Shown here: positions 26,036 through 34,627 of the stretch, one piece after another
Numbering within the stretch: the first letter of the stretch is position 1
How the letters are laid out: each line of letters opens with the position of its first letter
NCBI GenBank assembly: GCA_020635075.1
Contig: JACKAM010000002.1
Span: 620,001 to 684,000 of the forward strand
DNA length: 64,000 bases
Origin: Pseudobdellovibrionaceae bacterium
GTDB lineage: Bacteria > Bdellovibrionota > Bdellovibrionia > Bdellovibrionales > UBA1609
Reading direction: 5' to 3'
Translations under genes and position numbers: made by a program
Notes under the pieces: model-generated
What the model saw: the letters and a program-made list of their open reading frames with translations, nothing else
What the model was told of the DNA's origin: nothing
Databases searched by the model: none

Positions 26036-27391
26036 GGCTCTTCCCGGTTAAGGGTGGGAAACGCGGCGTTAAAGGCATAAAAAAAGGAACCATCTAATTC
26101 CTCTCAGTTTTAAGGTTTGAGTTGCGAAACAAAAACTTTAAACAAAAAGGATCTTCGATGGCTCCTATTCATTCTCGTGTATCACACTTTGTGCTCTCAC
26201 CTGAACTAAAACTCACTGATCATCGCTTTTTAGGGCGTTTCCAGACCATTTTTGACGTGCATAAAGAATCCTCATTCGAAGTCTGCCCTAAATGCGCTAC
26301 CAAATCCTTCTCCGTCCACGATCGCAGGTGGGTCAAAATCAAAGATGCACCCATCAGAGGAAATGGAATCCTCCTCAGAATTCGAAAACGACGCTTTAGG
26401 TGCCCCGCTTGCAAGGCCGTGTTCACTGAACCCGTCGGACTTGTTCAGAAAGGCTACAGGACCACGAGACGATTTAGAAAAAACCTGGCTTGGTCCTGCA
26501 ACAACCTCCTTGATCTCAAACGCGTCCAAAAAGCCCACAAATGCTCCGCCTGGCTCGTTTACAAGGTCTTCTATGAACAACTCGAGCTAGAACACAGAAA
26601 AATCAAAAACGACCCCTGGCCAAAAACCATTGGCATCGATGAACACACCTTCAAACGCAATAAAAACAAGGGGTACAGAGAGTTCGCAACTGTCCTCGTC
26701 GACTACAATCACAGACGAATCAAAGAAGTCGTGCACGGAAAAACTGCTGCTGGACTTCAACGGGATCTCTACCATATACAGGGGCGAGAAAACGTCCGTA
26801 ACGTCGTCCTCGACCTCTGTGACCCATTTAAAAAGTTCGCCAAAGAACACTTCCCAAATGCTCGCATCGTCGCCGACAAGTTCCATGTGCTCAGAATTCT
26901 AAACCCAGCCATCAATAAAAGAAGAACCTCCATCACGGGCGATAAAAGATCCAATCCCGTTAGAAAACTCCTACTTAGAAACGGATTTAAACTCGAGTAC
27001 TTCGAAAGAAAAGCCCTCTGGAAATGGCTCGATCAAAACCCTGACGTCAAAGAAGTCTACTTCTACAAAGAAGCACTTCATCAGCTCTACCGCACCAAAG
27101 GCTACCACAAGGCATCCAGAGCCCTCACAAGGCTTACTGATGAAATGGCCCACTCAAATCTACCCGAAATTAAAACCCTAAGGAAAACCCTCATGAAGTG
27201 GAGAAATGAAATCCTGAACTACTTTATAACACGACTTACCAACGCAAGAACCGAAGGCTTTAATAACCTCGCAAAGCTTTACCAGAAGAGGGCTTTCGGA
27301 TATAAGAACTTCGAAAATTACCGACTCAGACTCTTAAATGCAGGTATTTAGAGGGTTTTAGACGCACTTCCACCATCTACCGAGTAGAACC
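26036..27391 (+). mobile_element. ISL3-family element
   Basis: Imperfect inverted repeats of about 30 bp: left GGCTCTTCCCGGT..., right (reverse complement) GGTTCTACTCGGT.... One intact transposase gene. GTAGAACC, the outer 8 bp of the right end, is repeated exactly three times in tandem (27384-27407). ISL3 elements make 8 bp target duplications but the 8 bp left of the element (GTTATTAG) do not match, so this is not a simple fresh insertion. Confidence 0.85.
26158..27351 (+). CDS. ISL3-family transposase
   Basis: ATG 26158 follows AAAAAGGATCTTCG; the frame opens 12 codons earlier. The zf-ISL3 zinc finger is at the N-terminus (FEVCPKCATKSF and FRCPACKAVF), then a helix-turn-helix and the DDE_Tnp_ISL3 domain with Asp in TIGIDEHTFKR, Asp in VVLDLCDPF/VADKFHVLR and the C-terminal ITRLTNARTEGFNNLAKLY. 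About 397 residues, complete. Confidence 0.93.
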   Translation: MAPIHSRVSHFVLSPELKLTDHRFLGRFQTIFDVHKESSFEVCPKCATKSFSVHDRRWVKIKDAPIRGNGILLRIRKRRFRCPACKAVFTEPVGLVQKGYRTTRRFRKNLAWSCNNLLDLKRVQKAHKCSAWLVYKVFYEQLELEHRKIKNDPWPKTIGIDEHTFKRNKNKGYREFATVLVDYNHRRIKEVVHGKTAAGLQRDLYHIQGRENVRNVVLDLCDPFKKFAKEHFPNARIVADKFHVLRILNPAINKRRTSITGDKRSNPVRKLLLRNGFKLEYFERKALWKWLDQNPDVKEVYFYKEALHQLYRTKGYHKASRALTRLTDEMAHSNLPEIKTLRKTLMKWRNEILNYFITRLTNARTEGFNNLAKLYQKRAFGYKNFENYRLRLLNAGI

Positions 27392-27458
27392 GTAGAACCG
27401 TAGAACCGAAATTACTTAATTAACAATACTCTCGCAGTTAATGCGGCGAGAGGCGCAT

Positions 27459-27476
27459 AATTTGGTGGAGGCGGTG
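27459..27476 (-). other. Loose copy of the ssrA 3' end (att-like site)
   Basis: The 18 bases here are identical to the last 14 bases of tmRNA (CACCGCCTCCACCA on the minus strand) plus 4 bases of the flank found beside the second ssrA gene at 53300. Beyond this, TCGAATC-ACC still resembles the tmRNA T-arm with small gaps. Duplicated 3' ends of ssrA are the hallmark of elements that integrate there. It lies between the ISL3 and a CDF-like gene. Confidence 0.65.
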
Positions 27477-27543
27477 ATTCGATCATAAGTTGTTGAATTC
27501 ACTGCCTCTAAACTCCAATCAACTACAAATTACTACATGTGAG

Positions 27544-28362
27544 TCAACCACAGCCTTCAGTTTGCTTCGGATTAGACATCCTAATGATTACCAATCCACC
27601 CCGAACTACTATTGCAGAGACTATAGCCCCAATCACCAGATCAGGAATATTGCTCTGAAAAAAGTAGACCAAAATACCTGAAACAATGACTCCAGAGTTC
27701 ACAATAACGTCATTAGCTGAAAATATCCAGCTTGCCTTCATGTGGACTTCACCATCTTTGTGCTTATGAATGAGTGCTAGGCACCAAACATTTGCAATCA
27801 AAGCGATGATAGAAATGGAGATCATGTAACTAGATAGTGGTTCACTTCCGAAGTAGAGCTTTCTGGCAACTTCTAAAAGGCATAAAACACCTAAAGAAAT
27901 TTGCAAAACTCCGCTTAAGTATGCCGCCTGATTCTTTACTTTCAGGCTTCTTCCCACAGCATAGAGGCTCACACCGTAAACTAGAGAGTCTGCTAACATA
28001 TCTAATCCATCTGCGACCAGCCCAGTGGATTCAGCATATAAACCAACAAAAACCTCTACGAAAAACATCGTAAGATTGATTCCAAGGAGATATTTGAGAG
28101 TTTTGGCTTCAACACTAGACTTTGCATCTGGAACATCAGCAATCTCTATTGCAGATGAGGACAAAACCTCACCTGGCAAAGAAATGCTCTCCAATCCATT
28201 AATTATCATTGCCTCATCACAATCATGATAGAAGGTCACAGCCCTTTCCTGAAGATCAAACTCCATTCGGGATTGTGGACTGGTTCTTTCCATCATGCCC
28301 TCGATCATCTTGATCTCTGAAGGGCAGTCCATTTTGGCAATTCTAATTACGGTTTTTTTCAT
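27544..28362 (-). CDS. CDF-like cation transporter with HMA-like domain
   Basis: Residues 1-70 form an HMA-like metal-binding fold reduced to one Cys (AKMDCPSEIKMIEGM), followed by about six membrane segments of the cation diffusion facilitator type (LLGINLTMFFVEVFVGL, LVADGLDMLADSLVYG, ASWIFSANDVIVNSGVIVSG). The usual metal-site His residues are replaced by Asp/Asn, as in a subfamily found beside heavy-metal pumps. It is clearly related to the gene at 38478 in the metal cluster. It is the only gene between the loose ssrA end and the first ssrA. Likely exports Zn2+, Co2+ or Cd2+. Confidence 0.8.
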   Translation of the reverse strand: MKKTVIRIAKMDCPSEIKMIEGMMERTSPQSRMEFDLQERAVTFYHDCDEAMIINGLESISLPGEVLSSSAIEIADVPDAKSSVEAKTLKYLLGINLTMFFVEVFVGLYAESTGLVADGLDMLADSLVYGVSLYAVGRSLKVKNQAAYLSGVLQISLGVLCLLEVARKLYFGSEPLSSYMISISIIALIANVWCLALIHKHKDGEVHMKASWIFSANDVIVNSGVIVSGILVYFFQSNIPDLVIGAIVSAIVVRGGLVIIRMSNPKQTEGCG

Positions 28363-28371
28363 CCTGCCTAT

Positions 28372-28389
28372 CCTGGGAATCGAACCAGG
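28372..28389 (-). other. T-arm-like hairpin beside ssrA copy 1
   Basis: On the minus strand CCTGG-TTCGATTC-CCAGG forms a perfect 5 bp stem with an 8-base TTCGATTC loop, closely resembling the T-arm of tmRNA and tRNA, 8 bases beyond the ssrA 3' end. It lacks the rest of a tRNA. It is absent beside ssrA copy 2. Possibly a recombination scar. Confidence 0.4.
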
Positions 28390-28396
28390 GTTATTG

Positions 28397-28748
28397 TGGT
28401 GGAGGCGGTGGGAATCGAACCCACGTCCGCAAGCGATTCACATTAAGGCGCTACATGCTTAGTCGATATTTTTAGAGGAACCACAGAGCTTCTACCGACA
28501 AAATATCTACGGTCCCTCCCCCAGATTGTTTAAGTGAGTGGCCCTGGAGAAAACAACCAATCACCGAGGTAACTACAGTTACACCTTCCAAATAGCGTTA
28601 CCAACTACCTGGTCGACGTGCAGCTTAATTAAGCTGCAAATGCATAGTTGTCGTTAGCAACTATAGGTTGCTCGTTTTTAACGAGGTCCACGAGCGCCCC
28701 GGCATGCTCCCTAAGCTTCACTACCCACGTCGAAGCCATGTCGCCCCC
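28397..28748 (-). ncRNA. ssrA: tmRNA, copy 1
   Basis: The minus strand starts GGGGGCGACATGGCTTCGAC and ends with the T-arm GTGGGTTCGATTCCCAC and CGCCTCCACCA, 352 bases. The tag frame after TATAGTT reads GCT AAC GAC AAC TAT GCA TTT GCA GCT TAA: ANDNYAFAA. tmRNA with SmpB rescues stalled ribosomes and tags the peptide for proteolysis. Compared with copy 2 only a handful of bases differ, and in the CCAGGTAG stem two changes give G-U pairs instead of breaking it, so this copy is probably functional. CCA is encoded. Confidence 0.95.
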
Positions 28749-28943
28749 ATATAGGTTTTGATACTTAAAGACTCTTATTTGTAACACAAAGGCCTGGCTT
28801 TTGTCGAGAGGGCAGTTCTAAGGTCGCGGAATAAGGGGGTATTCATCAATTATATTGGCGGGCGTAGGAGCGCAACTTTACCCTGTGGGCTGGGTTTCTT
28901 CTAATGTTTGCACCCAATCTGTCACTTAAAAAAGGGAGTCTGT

Positions 28944-29309
28944 ATGTTCACTCGTTATTTGGTTCTGGCTGCGGCCATTTGTCTTTTGTCCCCACTGGCC
29001 TCGGCGGAAAAGTTCCGTGAAGCCTGTAAAGAGGATATCAAAACCTTTTGTACCGATAAGGGCATTAAGCCTGGTGGCGGGAGAATCCTGTCGTGTTTGA
29101 AGGCCCAAGAGGCTAACTTGTCCTCGGGTTGTTCTGCAGCTATGGCTGAGGGAAAACAAAAAATGAAGGACTGGCATGCAGCCTGTAAGGGTGACATTCA
29201 AACTCACTGCAAGGGCATTCCTCCCGGCAAAGGCCGCATCCTTTCTTGTCTTAAAACCAAAGAGGACAGCCTGACCTCTGAGTGCAAAACAGCCATGTCG
29301 AGTCGGTGA
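28944..29309 (+). CDS. Secreted Cys-rich repeat protein, copy 1
   Basis: ATG 28944 follows AAAAAAGGGAGTCTGT. A signal peptide (MFTRYLVLAAAICLLSPLASA) precedes two repeats of the GLG1/'cysteine rich repeat' type: CKEDIKTFCTDKGIKPGGGRILSCLKAQ...C and CKGDIQTHCKGIPPGKGRILSCLKTK...C, each with four Cys. 121 residues. Function unknown; the family is extracytoplasmic. Its TGA overlaps the ATG of the hydrolase gene (TGATG), so both are translated as a unit. A close paralogue (copy 2) is at 53852. Confidence 0.88.
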   Translation: MFTRYLVLAAAICLLSPLASAEKFREACKEDIKTFCTDKGIKPGGGRILSCLKAQEANLSSGCSAAMAEGKQKMKDWHAACKGDIQTHCKGIPPGKGRILSCLKTKEDSLTSECKTAMSSR

Positions 29310-30553
29310 TGAAAATCGATATCCGAAAATCTCGCAGACCGCGCACGAACTGTGGCGCGGATTTGCTCTTCTGTTTTGTCGCCTTAACTTTGCCACTCAA
29401 CCTGGCCTGCACACCAAGCTTTTCGCCTAGAGTGGTCGAGACGCAGACCGGTGATGACCTTCATCTCGGGGGCTCCTCGCAAGACCCCCTTGAGATCCTT
29501 GAGGTCGACCCGGACCAGGCCCCGCCTGGTCTCGAATCCGAGTTGATTGAGATCGCAATGGAGAAGGTTGACCCCTCACTCCAAAGACAAGATTCAACGC
29601 CAAGTCTTGTGCTTGGAGTTGTGACCAGGGACTTCTCCCATGTTTACTCGCTGGGCGCCTCTCCCCAAGGTGTGCGCCCGAATATGAGAAGTCTCTACCC
29701 CATCAGCTCGGTTTCCAAAATGCTCACGGGATTGATTGCAACTACGGCTATAAAACAGGGACTCCTCTCTGGAGAGACACTAGTCTCGTCGGTGATTCGC
29801 CCTGAGTTAGCCGGTCTACTTGATTCACGACTCACCATTGATCATCTGCTCAGCCATTATGGTGGCTTCGAAGCCATGCCCAAGAATTTAGATAGCGGTG
29901 TCCCCTTGAGTCCTGCCTTTGGCTATTCAATGGAAGACCTAGGGGCATGCCTGGAATCCCTTTGCCCAAGAATAGGGCTGCCTGGAGAGAAGTACCAATA
30001 TTCCAATCTGGGGCTTGGCCTTCTGGGAGTGGCGCTTGAAGACCACCTAGGTGCCGCCGATTACTCTGAGTTACTCACTCTCTGGTTAACAGATCCTTTC
30101 GGCATGAACGACACCGTACTTAGTAGACACATCCTAACGATCGATCCAAATCAACAACGCCTTATCTCGGGAATTGGACAAGGTGGTCAGGATGTCGATC
30201 CGGCCCAGATGGGGGTTTTGTCAGGCGCAGGCGAAGTCGTCACCACCGCTTACGACATGGTTTTGTTACTTCAATCCCTGGTGTTTGCGGAATCAGGGTC
30301 TTCAGCAGACTTGGCTACCCGGGAGATCGCCTCAATCAACAACACCCACGCCATGGCCGCAGGCTTTGATATCTCCAAAGATCGCCCCTATGTTCTCTAC
30401 TACAAAGGCGGAAGCCAACCTGGTTATGCGTCATTCATTGTTTGGTCTCCCGAGCTAGGAGCTGGACTTGTCCTTTTATCCAATAGGGGGAGCTTCTCTT
30501 CACACACCAAAGATCTCTCGTTCCGTCTCATCGACAGAATCGCCAGCGAGTAG
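29309..30553 (+). CDS. Lipoprotein serine hydrolase (beta-lactamase family), copy 1
   Basis: ATG 29309 overlaps the preceding stop. An N-terminal hydrophobic stretch ends in a lipobox (LPLNLAC), so the enzyme is membrane-anchored and exported. Beta-lactamase/PBP4*-type (PF00144) motifs are present: SxxK in YPISSVSKMLTG, YxN in YQYSNLGLGLLG and a late HxK/G-type region at YYKGGSQPGYASF. Such enzymes act on D-amino-acid peptides or esters. About 414 residues. Copy 2 (54217) is very similar through the catalytic part and diverges in the leader region. Confidence 0.85.
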   Translation: MKIDIRKSRRPRTNCGADLLFCFVALTLPLNLACTPSFSPRVVETQTGDDLHLGGSSQDPLEILEVDPDQAPPGLESELIEIAMEKVDPSLQRQDSTPSLVLGVVTRDFSHVYSLGASPQGVRPNMRSLYPISSVSKMLTGLIATTAIKQGLLSGETLVSSVIRPELAGLLDSRLTIDHLLSHYGGFEAMPKNLDSGVPLSPAFGYSMEDLGACLESLCPRIGLPGEKYQYSNLGLGLLGVALEDHLGAADYSELLTLWLTDPFGMNDTVLSRHILTIDPNQQRLISGIGQGGQDVDPAQMGVLSGAGEVVTTAYDMVLLLQSLVFAESGSSADLATREIASINNTHAMAAGFDISKDRPYVLYYKGGSQPGYASFIVWSPELGAGLVLLSNRGSFSSHTKDLSFRLIDRIASE

Positions 30554-30769
30554 CTAGGGCCCAGGCTTGCAATTTTTCTGGGCCATGGATTTTTTCCCCT
30601 TTGAAAGTTTGACCATTCTACATTTCTGACTGGGGCGGTGGATCAAGCCGCCCCTTGTGCGTTAACTGTACTGAAAAGTGTACGGTTATGGGGGCTATTG
30701 CCTGCAGGGTCTGTCTCGACCCAAAGGGCTTAGGCCCAGTCGAAATTTCAACAAACAAAGGGGTTTTCT

Positions 30770-31132
30770 ATGTCTCAATTTATGCGCGTTTTGTCAGCCG
30801 CATTGATTTTGGTTTTTGCCACGGCTTCGTTTGCAGCCATTAATCCTCAGTCGGTGGTCGCTGAAGATGTGGCCACAGCGGGTAAGCTTGATGAAAAACT
30901 GACCGGCCTGGGTCAGCTGGATCTGGAACAACTGATTAATCAAGACACAGTGGAAGATATCTTCCGCACGCCTGCCGGTGGAGAGAAGATGCAAACGGCT
31001 TCACTTTGGACTTGCCGGGCTCACACCTACTGCCGCAATGGTCGACGAATGTTGAGTGACCGTCACCTTTTGGTATTGCTGAGCGTCCGAAAATCGCACA
31101 GATTTGCCTGTTCGGACGCTCTCTACAGCTGA
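30770..31132 (+). pseudogene. Small secreted protein, copy 1, truncated by transposon
   Basis: The first 93 residues match copy 2 at 55626 (signal peptide MSQFMRVLSAALILVFATASFA; TPAGGEKMQTA; WTCRAHTYCRNGRR). After about 31049 the frame enters the left end of the REP-type transposon and reads 27 unrelated codons, losing the four-Cys C-terminal third present in copy 2. That third is not found after the transposon either. Upstream, AAAGTGTACGGTT is shared with copy 2 and may belong to the promoter. Confidence 0.75.
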
Positions 31133-31853
31133 CATGGCGGGTGGGGATCGGCACATCGGTTGCTGGGCATATCTGACGTGTCTAGAAAGAGCGTCATCTA
31201 CACCTGTGACCACCCCTATCATGTTTCTGCCCGATTCAATAATCGAGAGTGGCTAGAAATCCCGATGAGCTATGCCTTCGGGATTTACGGTAACATCCTG
31301 TCAGAAAGTATTGATAGGTATCACATCCATCTTCACGCTTTTGTGCTCATGAACAACCACTTCCACATGATCGTATCTACCCCAGAAAGCAACATTGGAA
31401 ACTTCCTGAAATACTTTATGACTAAAACCTCAAAGGGCATTGCCAACAGATCCCAGAGAATCAACCACATCTATGGCGGAAGAAATCACAAATCTCTCAT
31501 CGACAACTCGGTCTACTATGCTCACTGCTTGAAATATGTCCTTCGTAACCCCGTCAAGGCTGGCGTATGCACCAAAGTGGAGGACTACCCATGGTCCTCT
31601 ATTTCAAAGAAGGGAAACAAAATCTGCCGCCTCATAACACCACTATCTCTTGGCCATGAAGAGCACCTACCGACAAGCACCAAAGAGAGAATCTCCTGGT
31701 TTAATGTCCCTCCTCCAGCAGAAGTGGATCGAGTGATTTCCCAAGCCTGCAAAAGATCCATCTTCAAACCCAAAACCGACCACCTCACCAAAAAACACCC
31801 CAACCTATTCGCCCACCTCCCGACCCCACGCAGTACCAAAAAGTGACGGTCAC
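31056..31853 (+). mobile_element. REP-associated Y1 transposon with inverted ends
   Basis: 20 bp ends at 31056-31075 (GTGACCGTCACCTTTTGGTA) and 31834-31853 (same sequence inverted, 19/20 identical); GTGAC-C-GTCAC is itself palindromic, as in REP sequences. Between them are a large hairpin (31081-31121: GAGCGTCCGAA and TTCGGACGCTC, with an inner AATC/GATT stem) and one Y1 transposase gene. The insertion truncated the small secreted protein gene. Confidence 0.8.
31178..31846 (+). CDS. REP-associated tyrosine transposase (Y1/HUH)
   Basis: The product has the Y1_Tnp/RAYT pattern: VSRKSVIYTCDHPYHVSARFNNREW at the N-terminus (read in two pieces: VIYTCDHPYHV, SARFNNREW), the HUH motif in MNNHFHMIV and the catalytic Tyr region in YYAHCLKYVLRNPVKAG. 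RAYT enzymes nick and join single strands at REP hairpins. GTG 31178 is the likely start. About 222 residues. Confidence 0.9.
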   Translation: MSRKSVIYTCDHPYHVSARFNNREWLEIPMSYAFGIYGNILSESIDRYHIHLHAFVLMNNHFHMIVSTPESNIGNFLKYFMTKTSKGIANRSQRINHIYGGRNHKSLIDNSVYYAHCLKYVLRNPVKAGVCTKVEDYPWSSISKKGNKICRLITPLSLGHEEHLPTSTKERISWFNVPPPAEVDRVISQACKRSIFKPKTDHLTKKHPNLFAHLPTPRSTKK

Positions 31854-31860
31854 CTAACTA

Positions 31861-32088
31861 TTAAAATGGGGCCGTTTCAGAGTTTTGAGCCTGTTCCTGT
31901 TTACGATCTTGCAGTTGAATGACGTAGCGTTGGTTTGGCAGTAGGTAGAGTTCAAAGCTCAGAGATTCACCAGAACGAGATGGCCATGCACGGCCCACTC
32001 TGTTCCAGGCGGTTTTCTTTTCTACTTGTCCGTTGACTCTTGTTTCATATTCTTTAGCGACAATAACGTCGAAAAATTTTGTACTCAT
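31861..32088 (-). CDS. Small hypothetical protein
   Basis: 75 residues from the ATG at 32088, chosen because GGGAAGGAA is 6 bases before it. Reads MSTKFFDVIVAKEYETRV, a central TAWNRVGRAWPSRSGESL and a Gln-rich tail. Short proteins of this style (beta-strand-rich, 'NRVGRAWP') occur on plasmids and islands; I cannot name the family. It ends only 8 bases past the transposon. Confidence 0.6.
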   Translation of the reverse strand: MSTKFFDVIVAKEYETRVNGQVEKKTAWNRVGRAWPSRSGESLSFELYLLPNQRYVIQLQDRKQEQAQNSETAPF

Positions 32089-32193
32089 GTTCATTTCCTT
32101 CCCTTTGTGGTTGATATATAAAATCTGGCGTAAGTGAGTTTGGTAAAGTAAGTTCGCCAATTGACCAGAGGTAAAAGTCGTAGCAATCGAGAA

Positions 32194-32433
32194 TCACAAG
32201 ACACCTCTGGAAACGACTCCATAGGAGTAGTCGCCCAGAGCATCCCCACGCATGATTCGTTCATTTTCTATTTGGTTCTGACGAGCCTTCTTTGATCCTC
32301 TAAACTCAATGTCTCGCCAAGCCAGATATCCGATGTCTTGCTCAGGTGAAAAATTGCAGTTTATGCAATGTGCGTGCGTTTCAAGTAGTTCATAACTTTG
32401 ATCCCCGCAGCGGGGACATTTATTGAAATACAT
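32194..32433 (-). CDS. Small zinc-ribbon protein
   Basis: 79 residues, ATG 32433 with AAAGGGG ahead. CPRCGDQSYELLETHAHC followed by INCNF gives a C-x2-C...C-x2-C zinc ribbon, then a charged tail (EFRGSKKARQNQIENERIM). Probably a nucleic-acid-binding or accessory protein. May be co-transcribed with the small gene after it. Confidence 0.6.
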   Translation of the reverse strand: MYFNKCPRCGDQSYELLETHAHCINCNFSPEQDIGYLAWRDIEFRGSKKARQNQIENERIMRGDALGDYSYGVVSRGVL

Positions 32434-32746
32434 TTGCTACCCCTTTCTTGAGCGCCAATCCATTCAGCGCCTTTCACTTATTTAAGTTGCAAGAAAGTGG
32501 GCAAGTTGTGCCAAGTTGGTGTCCGTCTGTAACAGCATAGAATTGCGATTGAATTTTAAGTGCATTCAAAAAATGGAACTTTTAAAATGACTAGATAGTT
32601 TCAATAATGAACATTCTGGTGGAACAAGAGATGGTTCATTTTCGGGACTTTGGAATTTCAGAACAAAATACTTAGATCTTAGGCACATATTAGGTGCGGA
32701 GCATCAAGCCCCATCACACGGATTGCCAATCAACAGTGTTTAAGAA
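32434..32746. promoter_or_regulatory. AT-rich control region of metal cluster
   Basis: No gene supported in 313 bases. AATGAAC (32606-32612) and GTTCATT (32634-32640) are perfect 7 bp arms, and GGGACTTTGGAATTT at 32646 recalls the GGGACTTGTTT of the 52 bp repeats at 39.2 and 45.1 kb. A binding site for a metal-responsive regulator is plausible. Confidence 0.35.
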
Positions 32747-33160
32747 ATGCTTCAAAAGGTTTTGATATTCTCATTAACTTTGATAAGTTACTTGCCAATG
32801 AGAATCTTTTTATTGGTTTATTTCACATTTTCAATTCTGGTAGACCCTTGGGTCGATAGTAAGCCTAGTGATATAGAAACGCACAATGAAATCCAAGTAG
32901 CGTCAACCCAGAGCCAAACAGTTAGTACAGAGGGAAGCCAAGCTTTAGATATTCAACAAAAACAAGAATCCCATCATCACAATGATTGTCCAGAAAGTTG
33001 TCCAGAACACACATGCCATCTCGGACATTGTGGGTTTTTAGTTGGTGACCGAATGTCAACTATTCCACCGGCTTCCAATGAACAGTTTAGTGAATACCGT
33101 CAATTTGCCCCCAGTGGACCAGTCTTCGGAATTAAAAGACCTCCTAAATTTAATGCGTAA
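32747..33160 (+). CDS. His/Cys-rich exported protein of metal cluster
   Basis: N-terminal hydrophobic region (MRIFLLVYFTFSILV, possibly the true start at its ATG), then an acidic/Gln-rich linker and a metal-ligand cluster: ESHHHNDCPESCPEHTCHLGHCGF. Such proteins head CzcCBA-type loci and may buffer metal in the periplasm. 137 residues in the longest frame. First gene of the metal cluster. Confidence 0.65.
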   Translation: MLQKVLIFSLTLISYLPMRIFLLVYFTFSILVDPWVDSKPSDIETHNEIQVASTQSQTVSTEGSQALDIQQKQESHHHNDCPESCPEHTCHLGHCGFLVGDRMSTIPPASNEQFSEYRQFAPSGPVFGIKRPPKFNA

Positions 33161-33214
33161 ATCCGCATAAAAATAATTTGCACAATTAAATATTTAAAAT
33201 TTAGGGAGGACTTT

Positions 33215-33382
33215 ATGAAGTCTATATTATCAATTTGCGTTTTAGCATTTATTTTGAGTGCATGCTCAACCTCGCAATCAAGGCGTGATCCAAATTGCGC
33301 TAAAAATAGTGACAAGAAATGCGAAAGCTCTACAACTAAATCTTCTCACGATCACTCGAATCATGTGAGAGAGCGTCCATAA
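33215..33382 (+). CDS. Small lipoprotein, 55 residues
   Basis: ATG 33215 is preceded by TTAGGGAGGACTTT. The product starts MKSILSICVLAFILSAC, a clear lipobox, and ends with a His-rich stretch (SSHDHSNHVRERP). Two further Cys follow (NCAKNSDKKC). It sits 10 bases before the czcC-like gene. Likely a small periplasmic metal-binding lipoprotein. Confidence 0.7.
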   Translation: MKSILSICVLAFILSACSTSQSRRDPNCAKNSDKKCESSTTKSSHDHSNHVRERP

Positions 33383-33392
33383 GGAGAGAAAT

Positions 33393-34624
33393 ATGAGACT
33401 TAAGCTATTCATAGGGCTAATTACCCTGCTTTTGTCACACCTTTCTTTTGCACAGGAGGGAGCTATTAGCTCCTCCTGTCAAAAGCCAGGGGATAAAAAC
33501 AAACTATTTTGGTGCTTAGTAAAAAGTAAACCTGAAGTAAGACTCCAAGAAGTTGACGTTAAAGTTCGTGACAACGCCATATCTGAGGCAGCTCAGATGT
33601 TGAACCCCGAACTAGAGATTGAATCCATTGACAATAAAGCAGGTGGGCTAACAAGCGAAGTAACGTTGAAGCACACTTTTGAGTTGGGAGGAAAACGTGG
33701 CTCAAGAGAACAGGTCGCTATGGCTGAAAAAGGAATTTCTGAAACGAGACATTTAGCGGAATTGGAAGAAGCTTCTAGAGAATTCGCTGTTAAAATTTTC
33801 AGACTTAGACAAATTAATACTGAACTTGAACTTGCCACTGAAAATCTTGAAACCTTTAGAGGCATACAACGGCAATATAAGAAGTTAGGCAGGCTTAACC
33901 CAGAGCAATCCGTTTCGGTCTCTGTATTTGAAATCGCAGAGCAGGAAACAGAATTAAAGAAAGAGGCATTATCTCTCAAGAAAAAAAACCAAATTTTGAG
34001 TGAGTTTCAGTCAATACTTGGAAGTGGATTTGCATTAAACGAAAAACTGCTGCCAGACTTACGATCCGATTGGCCTAATATAAATGTTGATGAGATTAAA
34101 AACTCAACCCATTTGAATCTCAAAAAGAAGTAGATTTAGCGTCAGCAAAATATGGATTAGCAAAATCTGAATCCTGGCCTGACCTTTCAATTGGACCGAA
34201 GATTGAGCAAACCACAGGAGACGTAAACGAGACCACATTTGGGGTAGCGCTAAGTTTACCTCTCCCTATTCTTAGCCTAAATGGTGGAGGTAGGGCAAAG
34301 GCGTCCAGTGAGCTTCAAAAAGCTGAGTTACAAAGAAAATTAATCTCAAATCGACTGGAACAATACAAAAACTTTCTTTTAAGTTCATATCTTTCGTCTT
34401 CAAAGATAGTCCAAAAGTCAGTTAAACGAGCAAATATTCAAAAACGTCATAAAAATCTCCATACTCTTTTAAATAGAGGAGTTGTGAACTCAGCTCTTGT
34501 TATTGAGATGCACCGAGAGGTGTTTGAGTTTTATGAAGGCTTGCACGAGCACGAACTCAAGGCCATTGATGCGCTTTGGAGACTATACGCTCTCAAGGGC
34601 ACATTACTAAAAGAGGAGATTTAA
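33393..34624 (+). pseudogene. CzcC/TolC-like outer-membrane efflux protein, frameshifted
   Basis: Signal peptide (MRLKLFIGLITLLLSHLSFA) and outer-membrane efflux coils (PELEIESIDNKAGG, LKHTFELGGKRGSRE). The frame breaks after ...VDEIK: the five As at 34098-34102 shift the reader to a stop at 34133. Adding one A gives IKKLNPFESQKEVDLASAKYG and an open frame to TAA 34622-34624 (SWPDLSIGPKIEQTTG, LPLPILSLNGGG), the normal second half. So one base is missing in a homopolymer: a real mutation, a slippage-controlled gene or an assembly error. Confidence 0.8.
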
Positions 34625-34627
34625 ACT

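Noticed and set aside
27384..27407. CRISPR-like tandem
   Set aside because: Three 8 bp units without spacers at an IS end; no array anywhere in the window.
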